Both the position numbers and the translations under genes were made by a program. Source: Polyodon spathula (Eukaryota; Chordata; Actinopteri; Acipenseriformes; Polyodontidae). Taken from it: 64,000 bases of DNA. The stretch lies in the NCBI RefSeq assembly GCF_017654505.1, contig NC_054548.1, forward strand, positions 31,262,274 to 31,326,273. The letters run 5' to 3'. The notes beneath the pieces were generated by a model, which worked only from the letters and a program-made list of their open reading frames with translations, ran no database searches and was not told the DNA's origin. Shown piece by piece: positions 1 through 12,305 of the stretch. The first letter of the stretch is position 1, and every line of letters begins with the position of its first letter.

Positions 1-92
1 TAATTCTTTGTAAATACTGAACAAATTAGTTTAACATACTTTTTGTATTGATTTTCAGTTTTAATAGAATCTTCAGTTAGTCTGGGAATGTG

Positions 93-145
<53 letters not shown>

Positions 146-146
146 G
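93..146. repeat. (ATT)n microsatellite
   Basis: An uninterrupted run of ATT/TTA triplets sits directly before the L2-type LINE fragment. A second ATT-rich run follows that fragment, so the LINE is bracketed by the same simple repeat. Confidence 0.95.
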
Positions 147-1018
147 AAAAACATAATTACTATTATGATGAAACCGAATTTTCTGCAGCTCAACAGCGAC
201 AAGACTGAAGTGATGTTATTAGGAACCCCACATCAACTGCGGAAATCCAGTTGTCAAAACATGACCATTGAAGGGGTGCTAACAGAGTTTTGTTCTAAAA
301 TGAGAAACTTGGGGGTCATTTTTTACCCTAGCTTAACCTTTGAGCCGCATGTTAGGAATATTACCATCTAAACAACATTGCTAGGCTGCGCCCTGTCTTG
401 TCGCTGTCTGCTGCAGAAAAGCTTGTTCATGCTTTTGTATCCTCCAGGCCTTACTTACTGGGGTGTTAAAGAATACCCTTCAAAAGCTCCAGTATGTTCA
501 GAATTCTGCAGCTAGGGTGCTGACGAGGTCTCGCTCTGATGGTTAAATAACCCCCATACTGAAATCATTACACTGGTTACCAGTCAAATACTGCATTGAT
601 TACAAAGTACTGCAGCTGACTTTTAAAGCCAATAGAGGAACCTCTCCCTCTTACATTTCTGAGTTAGTTACCACCTACATTCCTAGTTGTCGTTTGCGGT
701 CCTCCAATGCCGGCCTTATGGTTGTTCCCCTGACTAAACTGCGTACAGTGGGTGCCAGGGCTTTTTCCTCCTATACTCCCAAGCTGTGAAAGACACTTCC
801 TTCTGAGATCCGTGATTCTGAGTTTCAAAACTAATTTATTTAAACTGGCATTCTTATGACTTTTACTGTCATTGCATTTGTAAATCCAACTGTTTTAATA
901 TATTTTGTATGTTTTATTTATTTATTTTTTCTCTGTTTTCACTTTTGTTAAGCGCTTTGCAATATTTATTTATGAAAGGTGCTATATAAAATATCTTTAT
1001 GTTCTTAAGATTTAAGAT
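147..1018 (+). mobile_element. L2-type LINE, 3' end (RT C-terminus and 3' UTR), decayed
   Basis: Conceptual translation gives the end of a non-LTR reverse transcriptase of the L2 type. The block FLQLNSDKTEVMLLGTP lies at about 180-230. It is followed, with frameshifts, by the C-terminal blocks 'LHWLPVKY', 'SYISELV', 'LRSSNAGLMVVP' and 'ARAFSSYTPKLW' out to about 790. The 3' UTR ends in the family-typical stretch around 'aagcgctttgcaa' and 'gtgctatataaa' (950-990), then runs into ATT repeats. The 5' part (endonuclease and catalytic RT motifs) is missing, as is usual for 5'-truncated insertions. Stops and frameshifts show it is dead. The family call rests on motif recognition. Confidence 0.85.
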
Positions 1019-1039
1019 ATTATTATTTATTATTATTTA

Positions 1040-1075
<36 letters not shown>
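1019..1075. repeat. ATT/TTATT-rich microsatellite after the L2 tail
   Basis: Degenerate then perfect ATT triplets directly after the L2-type 3' UTR. This is probably the tail repeat used by the LINE or the simple-repeat target it inserted into. Confidence 0.85.
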
Positions 1076-4000
1076 GACAAAGTAGCCTCATTTTACAGAA
1101 ATAAGAAAACAGTGTGTGGTGCTCCCCATCACTGACTAAAATTAAGGTGAAATAAAGAGATAGACATACCATAAATTTGCGTAGCAGCTACAGGAATGTA
1201 GAATGGTAATGTACACCTTTTCAGGGTACCCCCGCCCCTCCCCAAATAATCCACTTGGACAGTTGTATTGGATTTACAGCTGAATCAAGTATAAAGGGTT
1301 TTGCAGCCTCACAAACAATAACAGACTTATGCACAAACGTGAGAATCCACTGCACAGCCACAGGACTGTAAAAATTGTGAGAAACCACGAGTTTCACAGG
1401 TAGACCTTGAGACTTGACATGCATGTTAGGGGGAACAATGTACAATGAAGGGGTTTGTAAAATCTTTTTGTTCAGAGTATTTAATTCTTACATTATGAAC
1501 TACCTAACTGGGAATTCCATAGAAAGTAGTTTTGAGCATTCTCTGTATGATAACAGGACAGAAAAGCATTTCATTCAACATGACAGGTTACCAGAAGGCA
1601 GCTAGGATAACAAAGGTCTCTGTAAAAGCTAAAACAAACCATCTAGATGTACTGGACTGTTTATTGTCACAAAGCAAAGAACAAGAGTAAATTGCCTTCG
1701 AATAGTGATTGTGACTATAAACTTCTGAATAAAACTAACCATTACAGTTGTATTTTATTAAGGCAGTAAATCATGAAAATATTATGAGAAACTGTTTAAA
1801 CTTTTAGGTAGCTAAATGCAACACAACCTTTGGTATTGATGACTTTTGCTGTTTTTGTACACTTTTATACAGCTCATGTTGAGTATCAAATACTAAAGGA
1901 ACATCCACACATCCAATAGACTACACAAAAACCTTATCTCCAGTAAACTATATTACAATAGTTTAAATGAATGTTCTTGGTAAATATTTTAAATAAATAA
2001 GTATACTTTAAATAGTCAGTTTAAAAAAATAAATAAATAAAACATAGTATTTATTAAAATATAAAGGTGAGCTTCACAGTCAGTGCCTATAAACAGCAGT
2101 GCACTCATTTGCAGTAAGTATATATCTATTTATTGATATCTCTCTCATATATGTGTGTGTGTACTTGTTGAATATACAGTTGTGTATCTGTGCATGTGTA
2201 CTTGTGTAGACAGCACATATGTACTATATGGTGTATGCTATCTGTGTGTTCTGTTTACTATACGCTACAGTGTATGAGTATGTTACTGTGTTTGTTCATT
2301 TTTATGTATTTTTTTTTTAAACTACGCACTGCATGCCTATGAAAGCAACTGAACAAGAATAATCTCCACTAAATCCTATTTAAAAAAAAAAAACATCAGT
2401 TTTCATGTACAGACAGTTGGTGGTTTCCATGGCTGTGTTCAGATTTACAAACGTACTTATTTATTATGTTTTTTTGTATTTTGATATTTGGTTAATATCT
2501 ATAGAAACCTTTACCTTATAAATAAAGGATAAAGTGCCTAGCTAATGCCATGTCCAGTGGCTATTTGGTATACTTTGCTTCCAGTTGCCAAACCACAATT
2601 ATGCTTAAAAGGGGGATTAAAAGTGAAGAAAGGATTATGCACAGGGGTGTGTCTAGCGAATACAGCACAGTGAGATACCAATTTCAGCTTGCTAATAAAA
2701 TTAAGATGTTGTCATTTTTTTGTTATTCTTGCACAGGTTACAGTTTATGAATTTGCTTTACTAACAATGTTCTACAATTCTTGTTTTCTAAAAATGTTCT
2801 ACAATTCTTTTTAAAACGAATAAGAATATTTCTTTTGTAAACAGATATTTTAGCTGACCTGATGTTAAAGCCTTTTACTAAAAAGCAGTTTCCAGTTTTG
2901 ATGTTAGATCACTTGCTAGTTTTCTATACCATACTTAAGTTTTATTTTATGCAGGAAGCAGTTGGTAAATATTCCAGATTTCAATGTCAGGATTGCATGC
3001 TTTGTTGTTGCTGGAGAAAATCTTATCTTGCCTCTTTGTTACATAACTGCCTTTCTATTAAAAAAAGCAGTTTAGCTTGCCAGCTCATTTTGAAATAACT
3101 GAGCTAGTTACAGCATATTCATCTTCAGTTACTTCTGTCAACAATGTGGCTCAGGTTAGTTATTTAAATGATAGCTTTTAGGGTCTTGACTCTTAAGAAA
3201 TATTGGTGAAATCATATACATTTGTTATTGGATCTGTTAAATACAGCACAGAATATGAAAGCATTGTCGACTCCACTGAAACAACGTGACATGTTAAGAT
3301 ACTTGCATTACTCGATCAATCAAAAAAAAAAAAAAAACTGAGAACCTGCAGATTTTGATTAAATTGCATTCAACACCGTGTTATAACTGATAATGAAAAC
3401 ACTGCTTACATAAGCGGTGACAAAAATCCATTTTAAATGCTGTTGCCACTTACTATTCTGTATGACCACAGACTCATGCAGTATGTTAAAATTCATAGTT
3501 ATTGCGTCAAAATGACCCGATGTATATGTAAACAGTTACAAATATAAAAAAGATCTGCATTCGCATAATACATTTGTTCAACTATTTTAGCGAGATCTAT
3601 TGATTGATTTATATTTCGAACTACTTTTATTTGTTGTACATAATATCTAAAATAAGCAATTAAATACAGTAGGTACAATGAGCTACTAAAACATAATTTA
3701 ACTGTTAGTTTAACTCCACAATTATTTTTTACAAATTATTAAGTCAAACAACCCTAGTGATGTGATTTTATATATTCCGAGATGACAGGAATGTTTTGGC
3801 AAAAATAAGAACCATGCACACATTTACATTTTATTTAGCAAACATTTATAATAGAACTATAAGTTCTTGTTTTTTTTTTTTTTTACGCCAGCAAAAAAAA
3901 AAAAGCAGCTGGTTGCAATTTTCCATCTGTACTGCAGTGTTCTGGAAGTCTGTTTTAGTAATACTCTGGTATAACTTTATATGTTTTAAAACGTTTGACT

Positions 4001-4150
4001 TCGAAAGACATATTAATAAAAACATTATATATTGAGCTGTATGCATCATGTTTTTAAACGTGTTGTTTGATATAGTATCAAGAGTGAACGAACGTACCAA
4101 ACAAAACCGGGACAAAATACATTTGTCGATTTTATCATCAGTAGTATATA
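1076..4150. other. AT-rich sequence without recognised gene
   Basis: I see no convincing coding exon or known repeat here. It holds short poly-A/T runs, a TG-rich stretch near 2150-2280 and scattered ORFs under 90 codons without family resemblance. It may be intronic or intergenic DNA. Confidence 0.5.
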
Positions 4151-4201
4151 AACTAATCTAATGTATACATGTAACTGCGCTGAATCTGCTTTCGTTCTTA
4201 C

Positions 4202-4367
4202 CTTTGGGACGTTGAGGTGGTATCGCCCTTGTCATAGAGCCGTTTCCACAGGTGCTGGTGTTGTAATACAAAGTCAAATTCGTTGTGTAATTAGAAGAAA
4301 AGTTGCTTTGTATCAACATGCACTCTATGACCGCTGTGGATATCCTGTCCAACGTCGGTAATTCCAT
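4202..4367 (-). CDS. Candidate first coding exon of an unidentified glycoprotein (Asn-rich ectodomain)
   Basis: On the minus strand an ATG at 4367-4365 opens a frame beginning MELPTLDRISTAVIEC. It continues through five N-glycosylation sequons (NFS, NYT, NLT, NTS, NGS) to PPQRPK. The frame then meets a strong splice donor, exon AAAG followed by GTAAGAA, with the last exon base at 4202. This would give about 55 codons and a phase-1 intron. A short N-terminus loaded with sequons and lacking a hydrophobic signal is common in seven-helix receptors and other type III membrane proteins, but I cannot name the family. Beyond the donor the frame stays open only briefly, to 4158. No partner exon is recognised in the window; it would lie below 4150. 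It could be a chance ORF. Confidence 0.35.
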
Positions 4368-5361
4368 TTCGCTTTTACTCTCCTTAAACCTGACAAGCTC
4401 AGCACTACAAACTGATCCAGTATTTTCTATAACTATTTACTTCTTGTTGTCTATTTTATAAGTTTTTTTGTTTGTTTTTGTTAAATAAAGTTTCTTAAAG
4501 TTCCATTCGTCTCTTTGACAAGCAACTTCAAACACTTAATTTGTGAGAAATGCACTATAAAAAGTAAGCATCGTCTGGCATGTGTATTCTTTCCTCTTGG
4601 CTCTAGCAGACTGCTTCCTGTCTTAGTGGTTCTGAGAGATGCGGCGTTCTCTTGATCTGGTGAGAATGATAACTCTAAAGGACTTCAACTGTTGATATCT
4701 GCTCTAAACCCAGACTCTTTTGAAGCCACTCACAGAGAAAGGCACTCAATCTATGATTTCATGTGGAATGGAATCGGCATGATGGTAGTCAAGACAACAG
4801 TACTCTCTGGTGGCGGTGATCGTAAATGCACTTACCTTTTGCTACGTAATTCATTAGCTCTGTTATATAAATGTGTTTCATTTCCGGTACATTCTGCGGT
4901 ATTGCATATAGTACTGTTTTTGAAATTTCGAGTTTAATTTCAGTTTCTGAATGCTACTTTTACTTTTAAATTGCGTGCGACTTGAGTGGTCACCTGATTG
5001 TGCTGCTTTGGTAACTTGTGAAGAATGAATAACTATGTAAGTGTAAACAGTACATTTTACAGTAATTGAATGTAATTAGTGTACAGTTATGTGTTTACTA
5101 TGTGTAAATACTGTATAGAAAAAAGAAAAAAAATGCTTTCCAATTAATGTTAACTGACTGCAGAATAGGTCCTGCTAGGTCCTCCAGCAGCCCAGTGACT
5201 CAGCAGAAACATCCCTGAACCTTGAATTCCCACTGTTTCAAGCTGAAGGATTTGCAGTGATTTATACATTTCTTAAAACCTGTCTGAAGCTTTATAAGTA
5301 ACTTTATAATAACCCTGTACTGTATTGTATAAAAATTAAAATAAAAAAGTATATTATAGTA
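4368..5361. other. AT-rich sequence, nothing recognised
   Basis: No gene or repeat recognised. If the exon at 4202-4367 is real, its 5' UTR and promoter would lie in the first part of this stretch. A region near 5170-5340 has the look of a 3' UTR with an AATAAA-like end, but no ORF supports it. Confidence 0.4.
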
Positions 5362-5946
5362 TATATGGTCTCATTTGAAGTGCTTTTTAAAACCCCAAAA
5401 GTAATGACTAAAGCTAAGGTTTACAATTTTAGAAAAACAAACTATGAAGGTATGAAACAGAGACTAACAGAAGTAAATTGGAGTAAAATAGAGAAAACAT
5501 CCACAGAAAAAGGATGGCTGTTCTTCAAAAATGTAGTACTAGAGGCGCAAAACAATTACATCCCTAAAGTAGACAAATCTAAATGTAAAACTAAATTGCC
5601 AAAATGTGTTTAATAGATCAATTAAAAAAAATATTCAGCGAAAAAAGGCACTTTACAGAGCGTTAAAAAGGGACCAAAAAGAAAGTACACAGAAAGAGTA
5701 CACAGAACTGCAAACGCAAGTCAAAAAGGAAGTTAGAAAGGCCAAGAGAAATAGAAATGAACATTGCTAAGGGTGCTAAACCAATTCCAAAATGTTTTTC
5801 CAATATTACAACAGCAAGAGAACATTCAAAGAGGAGGTTAAATGTCTAAGAGATACAAATGGCAAAATCATAGATGAAGAAAAAAAAAAGCAAGTATATT
5901 AAATGATTACTTTTCACACGTTTTTACAAAGGAGGATACAGACAAC

Positions 5947-6981
5947 ATGCCCCACATGTCATCCAGTTCCTATCCAGTTTTAAATAACTTTAGCATAACT
6001 GAGGCAGAAGTGTTAAAGGGACTAGGAGCTCTTAAAATAAACAAATCCCCTGGGCCAGATGAGATCCTCCCAATAGTACTCAAAGAAATGAAAGAAGTTA
6101 TTGACAAACCGCTAACCAAGATCATGCAACAGTCTCTTGACACAGGGGTGGAACCGACAGACTGGAAAATTGCAAACGTAATACCGATCCACAAAAAGGG
6201 AAACAAAACTGAATCAGATAACTACAGACCAGTAAGCCTGACTTCTATTATATGCAAACTTATGGAAACTATAATAAGATCCAAAATGGAAAATTACCTA
6301 TATGGTAACAGTATCCTGGGAGACAGTCAACATGGTTTTAGAAAAGGGAGCTCGTGTCTGACTAACTTGCTTGATTTTTTTGAGGATGCAACATCGATAA
6401 TGGATAATTGCAAAGCATATGACATGGTTTATTTAGATTTCCAGAAAGCTTTTGACAAAGTCCCGCACAAAATATTAATTCTCAAACTGAACACAGTAGG
6501 GATTCAAGGAAACACATGTACATGGATTAGGGAGTGGTTAACATGTAGAAAACAGAAAGTACTGATTAGAGGAAAAACCTCAGAATGGAGTGTGGTAACC
6601 AGCGGTGTACCACAGGGATCAATATTAGGTCCTCTGCTATTCCTAATCTACATTAATGATTTAGATTCTGGTATAGTAAGCAAACTTGTTAAATTTGCAG
6701 ACGACACAAAAGTAGGAGGAGTGGCAAACACTGTTGCAGCAGCAAAGGTCATTCAAAATGATCTGGACAAGATTCAGAACTGGGCAGACACATGGCAAAT
6801 GACATTTAATAGAGAAAAGTGTAAGGTACTGCATGCAAGAAATAAAAATGTGCATTATAAATATCATATGGGAGCTACTGAAATTGGAGAAGGAATCTAT
6901 GAAAAAGACCTAGGAGTTTTTGTTGACTCATTACTGTCTTCATCTAGACAATGTGGGGAAGCTATACAAGATACATTGTGA
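5947..6981 (+). pseudogene. CR1 reverse transcriptase ORF, copy A (344 codons open)
   Basis: This open stretch encodes most of the CR1 reverse transcriptase. Visible RT blocks are NKSPGPDEI (finger region), IPIHKKGNKTESDNYRPVSL, QHGFRKGSSC, the motif-A region YLDFQKAFDKVPH, GVPQGSILGPLLFLIYIND, and the catalytic FADD box with KFADDTKVGG. Family knowledge: this enzyme copies LINE RNA at the nicked target. A deletion in the segment after LGVFVDS (about 6930-6960) removes residues present in copies D and F and shifts the frame. Translation therefore ends early at 6981. The rest of the RT (LKLYNALVRPHLEYC onward) continues in another frame to 7436. Confidence 0.9.
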
Positions 6982-7436
6982 AAAGTGTTGAATTTAAATC
7001 AAGGGAAGTAATGTTAAAACTGTACAATGCACTAGTAAGACCTCATCTTGAATATTGTGTGCAGTTCTGGTCACCTCGCTATAAAAAATATATTGCTGCT
7101 CTAGAAAGAGTGCAAAGAAGAGCGACCAGAATTATTCCAGGTTTAAAAGGCATGTCATATGCAGACAGGCTAAAAGAATTGAATCTGTTCAGTCTTGAAC
7201 AAAGAAGACTACGCGGCGACCTAATTCAAGCATTCAAAATTCTAAAAGATATTGACAATGTCGACCCAAGGGACTTTTTCGACCTGAAAAAAGAAACAAG
7301 GACCAGGGGTCACAAATGGAGATTAGACAAAGGGGCATTCAGAACAGAAAATAGGAGGCACTTTTTTACACAGAGAATCATGAGGGTCTTGAATCAACTC
7401 CATAGTAATGTTGTTGAAGCTGACACCCTGGGATAA
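6951..7436 (+). pseudogene. CR1 RT C-terminal part, copy A, shifted frame
   Basis: Encodes the C-terminal region of the CR1 RT after the frameshift: VEFKSREVMLKLYNALV, RPHLEYCVQFWSPRYKK, RRATRIIPGLKGMSYADRL and the terminal RRHFFTQRI region. The stop after EADTLG is premature. Copy D continues with [16 protein letters not shown] at the same place, and here the base change and deletion remove that end. Confidence 0.85.
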
Positions 7437-7528
7437 TTCAAGGAGCTACTAACAACCAAACGAGCAAGATGGGCTGAATGGCCTCCTCTTGTTTGTAAAC
7501 TTTCTTATGTTCTTATGTTCTTATATTA

Positions 7529-8640
7529 TAAATATTTATAATGCACATTTGTATTGCCTTCATGCAGTACCTTACACTTTTCTCTATTAAATGTCATTTG
7601 CCATGTGTCTGCCCAATTCTAAATCTTGTCTAGATCATTTTGAATGACCTTTGCTGCTGCTGCTACAGTGTTTGCCACTCCCTATTTTTGTGTCATCTGC
7701 AAATTTAGCAAGTTTGCTTACTATACCATAATCTAAGTCATTAATGTAGATTTGGAATAGCAGAGGACCTAATACTGATCCATGTGGTACACCACTGGAT
7801 ACCTCGCTCCATTTTGAGGTTTTTCCTCTAATCAGTACTTTCTGTTTTCTACATGTTATCCACTCACTAATCCATGTACGTGGATTTCCTTGAACCCCTA
7901 ATGGGTTCAGTTTGAGAATTAATCTTTTATGCAGGACTGTCAAAAGCTTTCTGGAAATCTAAATAAATTATCCATTGTCGATGTTGCATCCTCAAGAAAA
8001 TCAGGCAGGTTAGTTAGACACGATCTCCCTTTCCTAAAACCATACTGATTGTCTCCCAGGATACTGTTACCATATAAATAATTTTCCATTTTGGATCTTA
8101 TTATAGTTTCCATAAGTCTATAAGTTTTGTCTCCCTTTTTGTGGATCGGTATTATGTTTGCAATTCTCCAGTCTGTTGGTACAACCCCTGTATCAAGAGA
8201 CTGTTGCATGATCTTGGTTAGTGGTTTGTAAATAACTTCTTTCATTTCTTTGAGTACTACTGGGAGGATCTCACCCAGCCTAGGGGAATGATTTTCTTTT
8301 TCTTTTTTTGAGAGTTCCCGGTCCCTTTGCCTCAGTTATGCTAAAGTTATTTAAAACTGGATAGGAACAGGTTGACATGTGGGGCATGTTATCCATATCC
8401 TCCTTTATAAAGACTTGTGAAAAGTAATCATTTAATATATTTGCTTTTTTTTTTTTATTTTGGGTGAGCACAGGGAATTGCATTTTAGTAATTCACGTGC
8501 AGTTGTACCGCGACTCCAATTGAGTGATTGATTATCATTCAGAGACCATGTTGACCATGTTGTGGTCTGAGTTTGCCAATGGTTCTCTGACCTCTGTTTT
8601 AGTTATTCTGTCTTTGTTATTTTAAAAGACTAAACCAAGG
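7529..8640 (-). mobile_element. CR1-type LINE copy B, inverted, truncated at both ends
   Basis: Minus-strand CR1 sequence running from inside the RT (at about MHF/KYHMG) back to the end of the endonuclease domain. RT blocks SGVPHGSVLGPLLFQIYIND and KFADDTKIG are visible at 7650-7800. IMQQSLDTGVVPTDW and QYGFRKGRSC lie near 8000-8200. The 3' end is absent: copy B starts mid-gene right where the tail of copy A ends. Several indels break the frame. Near 8461-8540 CR1 sequence is replaced by a piece of the LTR-1 repeat. Confidence 0.88.
8461..8540 (+). repeat. Fragment of LTR-1 repeat inside CR1 copy B
   Basis: About 75 bases around 'cacgtgcagttgtacc' and 'actccaattgagtgattg' match the middle of the solo LTR at 32956-33531 almost base for base. 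Both ends are missing, so it is a remnant left by deletion or recombination, not a fresh insertion. Confidence 0.75.
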
Positions 8641-8666
8641 CATGCCTCAACTTTAGTTGGTGCCTT

Positions 8667-8835
8667 AAATGAAGTGAAAGTATGGTTTCCATGCAAATGA
8701 AGTGAAAGTACGGTTTCCAATGCAAATGAAATGAAAGTATGGTTTCCATGCAGATGAAGTGAAAGTATGGTTTCCATGCAAATGAAGTGAAAGTATGGTT
8801 TCCATGCAGATGAAGTGAAAGTATGGTTTCCATGC
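8667..8835. repeat. 28-bp minisatellite, six units
   Basis: Six head-to-tail units of 28 bp (one is 29) built on 'aaatgaagtgaaagtatggt' followed by 'ttccatgc'. Units 4 and 6 carry the variant start 'agatg'. Because 28 is not a multiple of 3, all three minus-strand frames read as repetitive HGNHTF/WKPYFH-like peptides. These are artefacts of the repeat. Confidence 0.95.
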
Positions 8836-8840
8836 ATAGA

Positions 8841-11800
8841 AAATTGTACATAAGGGAATCTGACATTTTTGCCAGGAAACCATGTCACATAATGCAGAAC
8901 ATTCAAACTAAATTTACATTTCAAACAAAAAATGTACTTCAACATTTTGCAATTCCTGTCAACTGAATAAAACAGAACATACTTTTCTGTTGAAATATAA
9001 AATTAAATAACATTTACTGTAACTTCTGAAAACTAGAAAAGTGAGTACAAACAAATGAACAAATGATGAGACTTAACTGGTGGAATTGTAATAGAATACA
9101 ATGTGTAAGAAATGCCAGGTAGGCTTATTATTCATTGAGTTTAAGCCAAGTAATGCAAAAAATTTGACCACAGAGGTACAGAATGTAAGACTGCAAGTAT
9201 GCTTTAAAAAAACAAAAACTAGGACACTTATAGGTCGCTTGCAGACTGCAAAATGTCTGCTTGACAGACCAAGTTAAGGTAGGATGTGACAGAAATGATT
9301 ACAAAACCATCATGCAAATAACGCCTTTAGGTATATTCAGGACAAAAACCAACGATACAGAATAGAATTTTAAAGCTTTCATTTATAATAATGCAAATGT
9401 AAAGAATGTGAGGTATGTGAAGATTGACTGGAAAAACAATTTAGCATCAAACCTCCTTGGTTTGAGGGAGCGCTACCTGGCCATTTGGATGAGGAAGGAG
9501 ACCCTCCATAGTGATTGTAATTAGGATAAATTCCTGATGGAGATGGGGTGGTGGAGGGATGTGAATAAATCAAACGCGAGAGATGGTGAGTTACATGGTT
9601 ATTTATATATTTCAATACGTTACAATTAGATGACGTAATGCACAGGGTCCATCTCTCCTCCTGAACTTCAGTTTTATTAAACTTCATTTGTCTATATGCC
9701 CCACTTCCAATAATTAAAAACTGACAAAAAAAGGAAATCATTTAAGACTTGTCCCGTTGATTCTATCATTCTAACATTACAGATGGGGCATGCCATTTTG
9801 TAAAAACATTTCTTTCAAGAGGTCAAAGCATTCAACTTGTGCAGATCAATTACGGTAGCAGTACAATTCTGTCCTCTAGGTACCTTTGATCTATGGAAGA
9901 ACACAAAAGGAAAGAGACCTCATGTGGATTATAGAATAAGCCCCCCCACACACACACACACTACCTCTCAATTCTGTGTGAGGCTCTGGAACAGCATTGT
10001 GTTTAAACAGATAAGAAGAAAAGTGTTTTGCGGTATTGTATGTCTCACAGATATGATATCTCAAGCCTTTAGAAATTGAAATTGCTCTTTGGGATGTGTG
10101 TTTGATTTGTAAGAGTTTCACTCCTACTGTAGGGGGGGTAATGAATCCTGTTGCCCTCCAGTACAAAGACATGCAGTACAGAAATAGTTCTGTTTAATGC
10201 CATTTAAGAAAGTAAATGCTAATATTAATTGTCTGTAAGCAGCAAATATTGGTAGAAACTTGTTTGCCATTTCCAATACCACATTTGGGATTTTGAACCC
10301 TTTTCCTTTGTATGGTACCAGTGCATTATTTTAAAGGTCTTTATAGATGGCATAGCAGATAAATGAGAAGGTTTTTCAGGTCTAGCTTTTAATCACATGT
10401 GAACTGAGGAGTGTGCATGCCACTGGCTCTGTTATATGATCTATGAAGTTAGTTTGGGAACAAAGAAAAAACTCACTGCCCGCCTTGCTCTCGACACAAT
10501 GGGTTGTACTCTCCTTCTAAAGGCATAACCACATGGTGAGCCGGATGATTTTATTTTAATTAACAGTAGACATTTTATTTAAGCAGGGACTAATAAGTGC
10601 AAATTCACATATTTCTGTAACTCAACAGAAATACATGTGAATCCCCTTTAAAATAGCATGTAAATAATTATATTAAATTATATGTACTGTAGACCAGTTT
10701 AAATGTATAAAAAAGTCTGGTTTTGACAAAAGTTTTATGCCCTTATGTCTCTGTACATGTATTATTTAGACTCTACCTTTCATGAATCATCCTATTTAAA
10801 ATGTTTCTATGCTGGTACTTCTCCACTGATAAACCTCAAGTGACTTGAGTAGAGATAAAAGAACAAGATAGAGGTACCCTTTATACAGGCTAATAACACT
10901 TTCTGTAGTCATCACAGGTAATTTCTGGGGCAAAGTCATGAGATTAGAGGGCATGTTTTAACAACATAGATGAAAGTATTCTTGTTCTTCAGTGGTGTTT
11001 GTATTGTAGACAGAGGTGAGAGCCACAGCTTTGATCTCCAAATTAAAAGTAACATTTGTACAGAGAGTTATATTTCCAGAAAACCCAAAAAGCATTATTT
11101 CTCCACATGGGCTTTTCAGTCTTCAGTATGTAATTATTATAGATTTTATATTCTATGTTGCCATGGAAATATAATGTTATATCAAACAAAATTATTATAT
11201 TCTTGCAATCTCCATATTCTGCCTTAGAAAGTGCTGATAATAACTGTTTGTACATAAACCACTGCCATTTTGTAACCCTTCAAACAAAGAAAAGGGGACA
11301 CATTTTAAGCTTCTTATGAAATAGGAGCGGCTCGAGAGTTGTGGTTTCCACTTCGTATCTATGTTAAACTCAGATTTTCAATCATTAATATCTCGACAAA
11401 AGTAGGGGGTAGAGTGACGTCCTTTGGAACATAAACCCTTTGTGATGTTGTCTCAATTTTTTAACAGTATTTCAATAGTATTAGTATTTTAAAAGATAAA
11501 TAGGGGGGTGAAAAATGTACAATTTCCCAGGTGTACAATGCAAATTATAATTAGGGCTTCTAGTTTTTGGGTTTTATTTTTGATCACATGATGTCCCTTT
11601 AAACACATTTTAAGCCAATTCGCTTTCTTAATCAAGCACTAATTACTAAAGGAAGTTGTTTCTTTTTACCCTCATATCTTGATTGATTTAACAAACGACG
11701 TGCATTGATCGCACCTGATTCTATTTGAACCTGCTTTTCGTTCTGGCTCTAATTGTCAAATTCAGCTTATTCATTTCCACTGCGTTAGTTTCTAGTAGTG

Positions 11801-12305
11801 CATTTAAACAACCTGGTATTCAGTTAAGGCTTAACAACTATTAATTAAGGTTTAAAGGAAGGGAGAGAGATGGAAAATAAAAACCGAAACTAGAAGTACA
11901 AATTACAATGTCATTTTCCAGCAGTGGTATCTGTCGCTGCAGACTGCGGTTCGAATTTGATTGGATTTTTAGTTTTAAAGTTATTTTATGTTAATGTTGG
12001 TTTTCATCACTTGTACATTCATGTGTTTGATAAGTGGTGGTTTTCCATTAGGTCTGCTTAGAAAGACACATGCCCATAACTCAAGATGCTGTGTGAGAAT
12101 GCTGCTCTCTCAGCAGGTAATATCAGCTTTCTGAGGCCTACCTCCCAGACTTCCATCCCAATACAGTGACTCAATCAATCAGTCTCTCTCTCTGCCATTC
12201 CCAGTAAGTTGTCAGTTCACTGCCACACAGAAACAAAGACGAGCCGTATACATCATTTAATTTACATTTAAACATTATCTTCACTTGTTCCACTGTTGCC
12301 TTTAC
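8841..12305. other. Long stretch with no recognised gene or repeat
   Basis: Apart from the small candidate exon at 9477-9533 and a short CA run near 9944-9960, I recognise nothing. ORFs here are short and without family resemblance. Confidence 0.45.
9477..9533 (-). CDS. Possible 57-bp internal exon, Tyr/Ser/Gly/Pro-rich
   Basis: On the minus strand a pyrimidine-rich tract ends in CCATCAG, an acceptor. Then come 57 bases encoding IYPNYNHYGGSPSSSKWP, followed by CCAG/GTAGCG, a fair donor. Both splice phases are 1, so the exon would be symmetric. The peptide's composition is unlike the AT-rich surroundings and resembles low-complexity regions of nuclear proteins. I cannot name a gene. The flanking frame stays open over a larger ORF (9379-9741), so a chance ORF is a real alternative. 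Confidence 0.25.

Larger units (their letters stand above)
5362..7528 (+). mobile_element. CR1-type LINE copy A, 5'-truncated
   Basis: About 2.2 kb on the plus strand, aligned by eye to the other CR1 copies here. It runs from the last part of the endonuclease domain (MVSFEV) through the linker and the reverse transcriptase to the 3' UTR. It ends in tandem copies of the 8-mer CTTATGTT (7502-7524). Short 8-bp tail repeats instead of poly-A are a CR1 hallmark. Frameshifts break the linker (about 5600-5900) and the RT C-terminus (about 6950), so the copy is dead. It abuts the inverted copy B. Confidence 0.93.

Noticed and set aside
5362..8640. CR1 copies A and B as one twin-primed insertion
   Set aside because: Twin priming puts the inverted part before the direct 3' part; here the inverted piece follows the tail and repeats sequence already present in copy A.
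8622..8945. Three overlapping minus-strand ORFs with repeated HGNHTF/WKPYFH peptides
   Set aside because: Artefact of the 28-bp minisatellite read in three frames.
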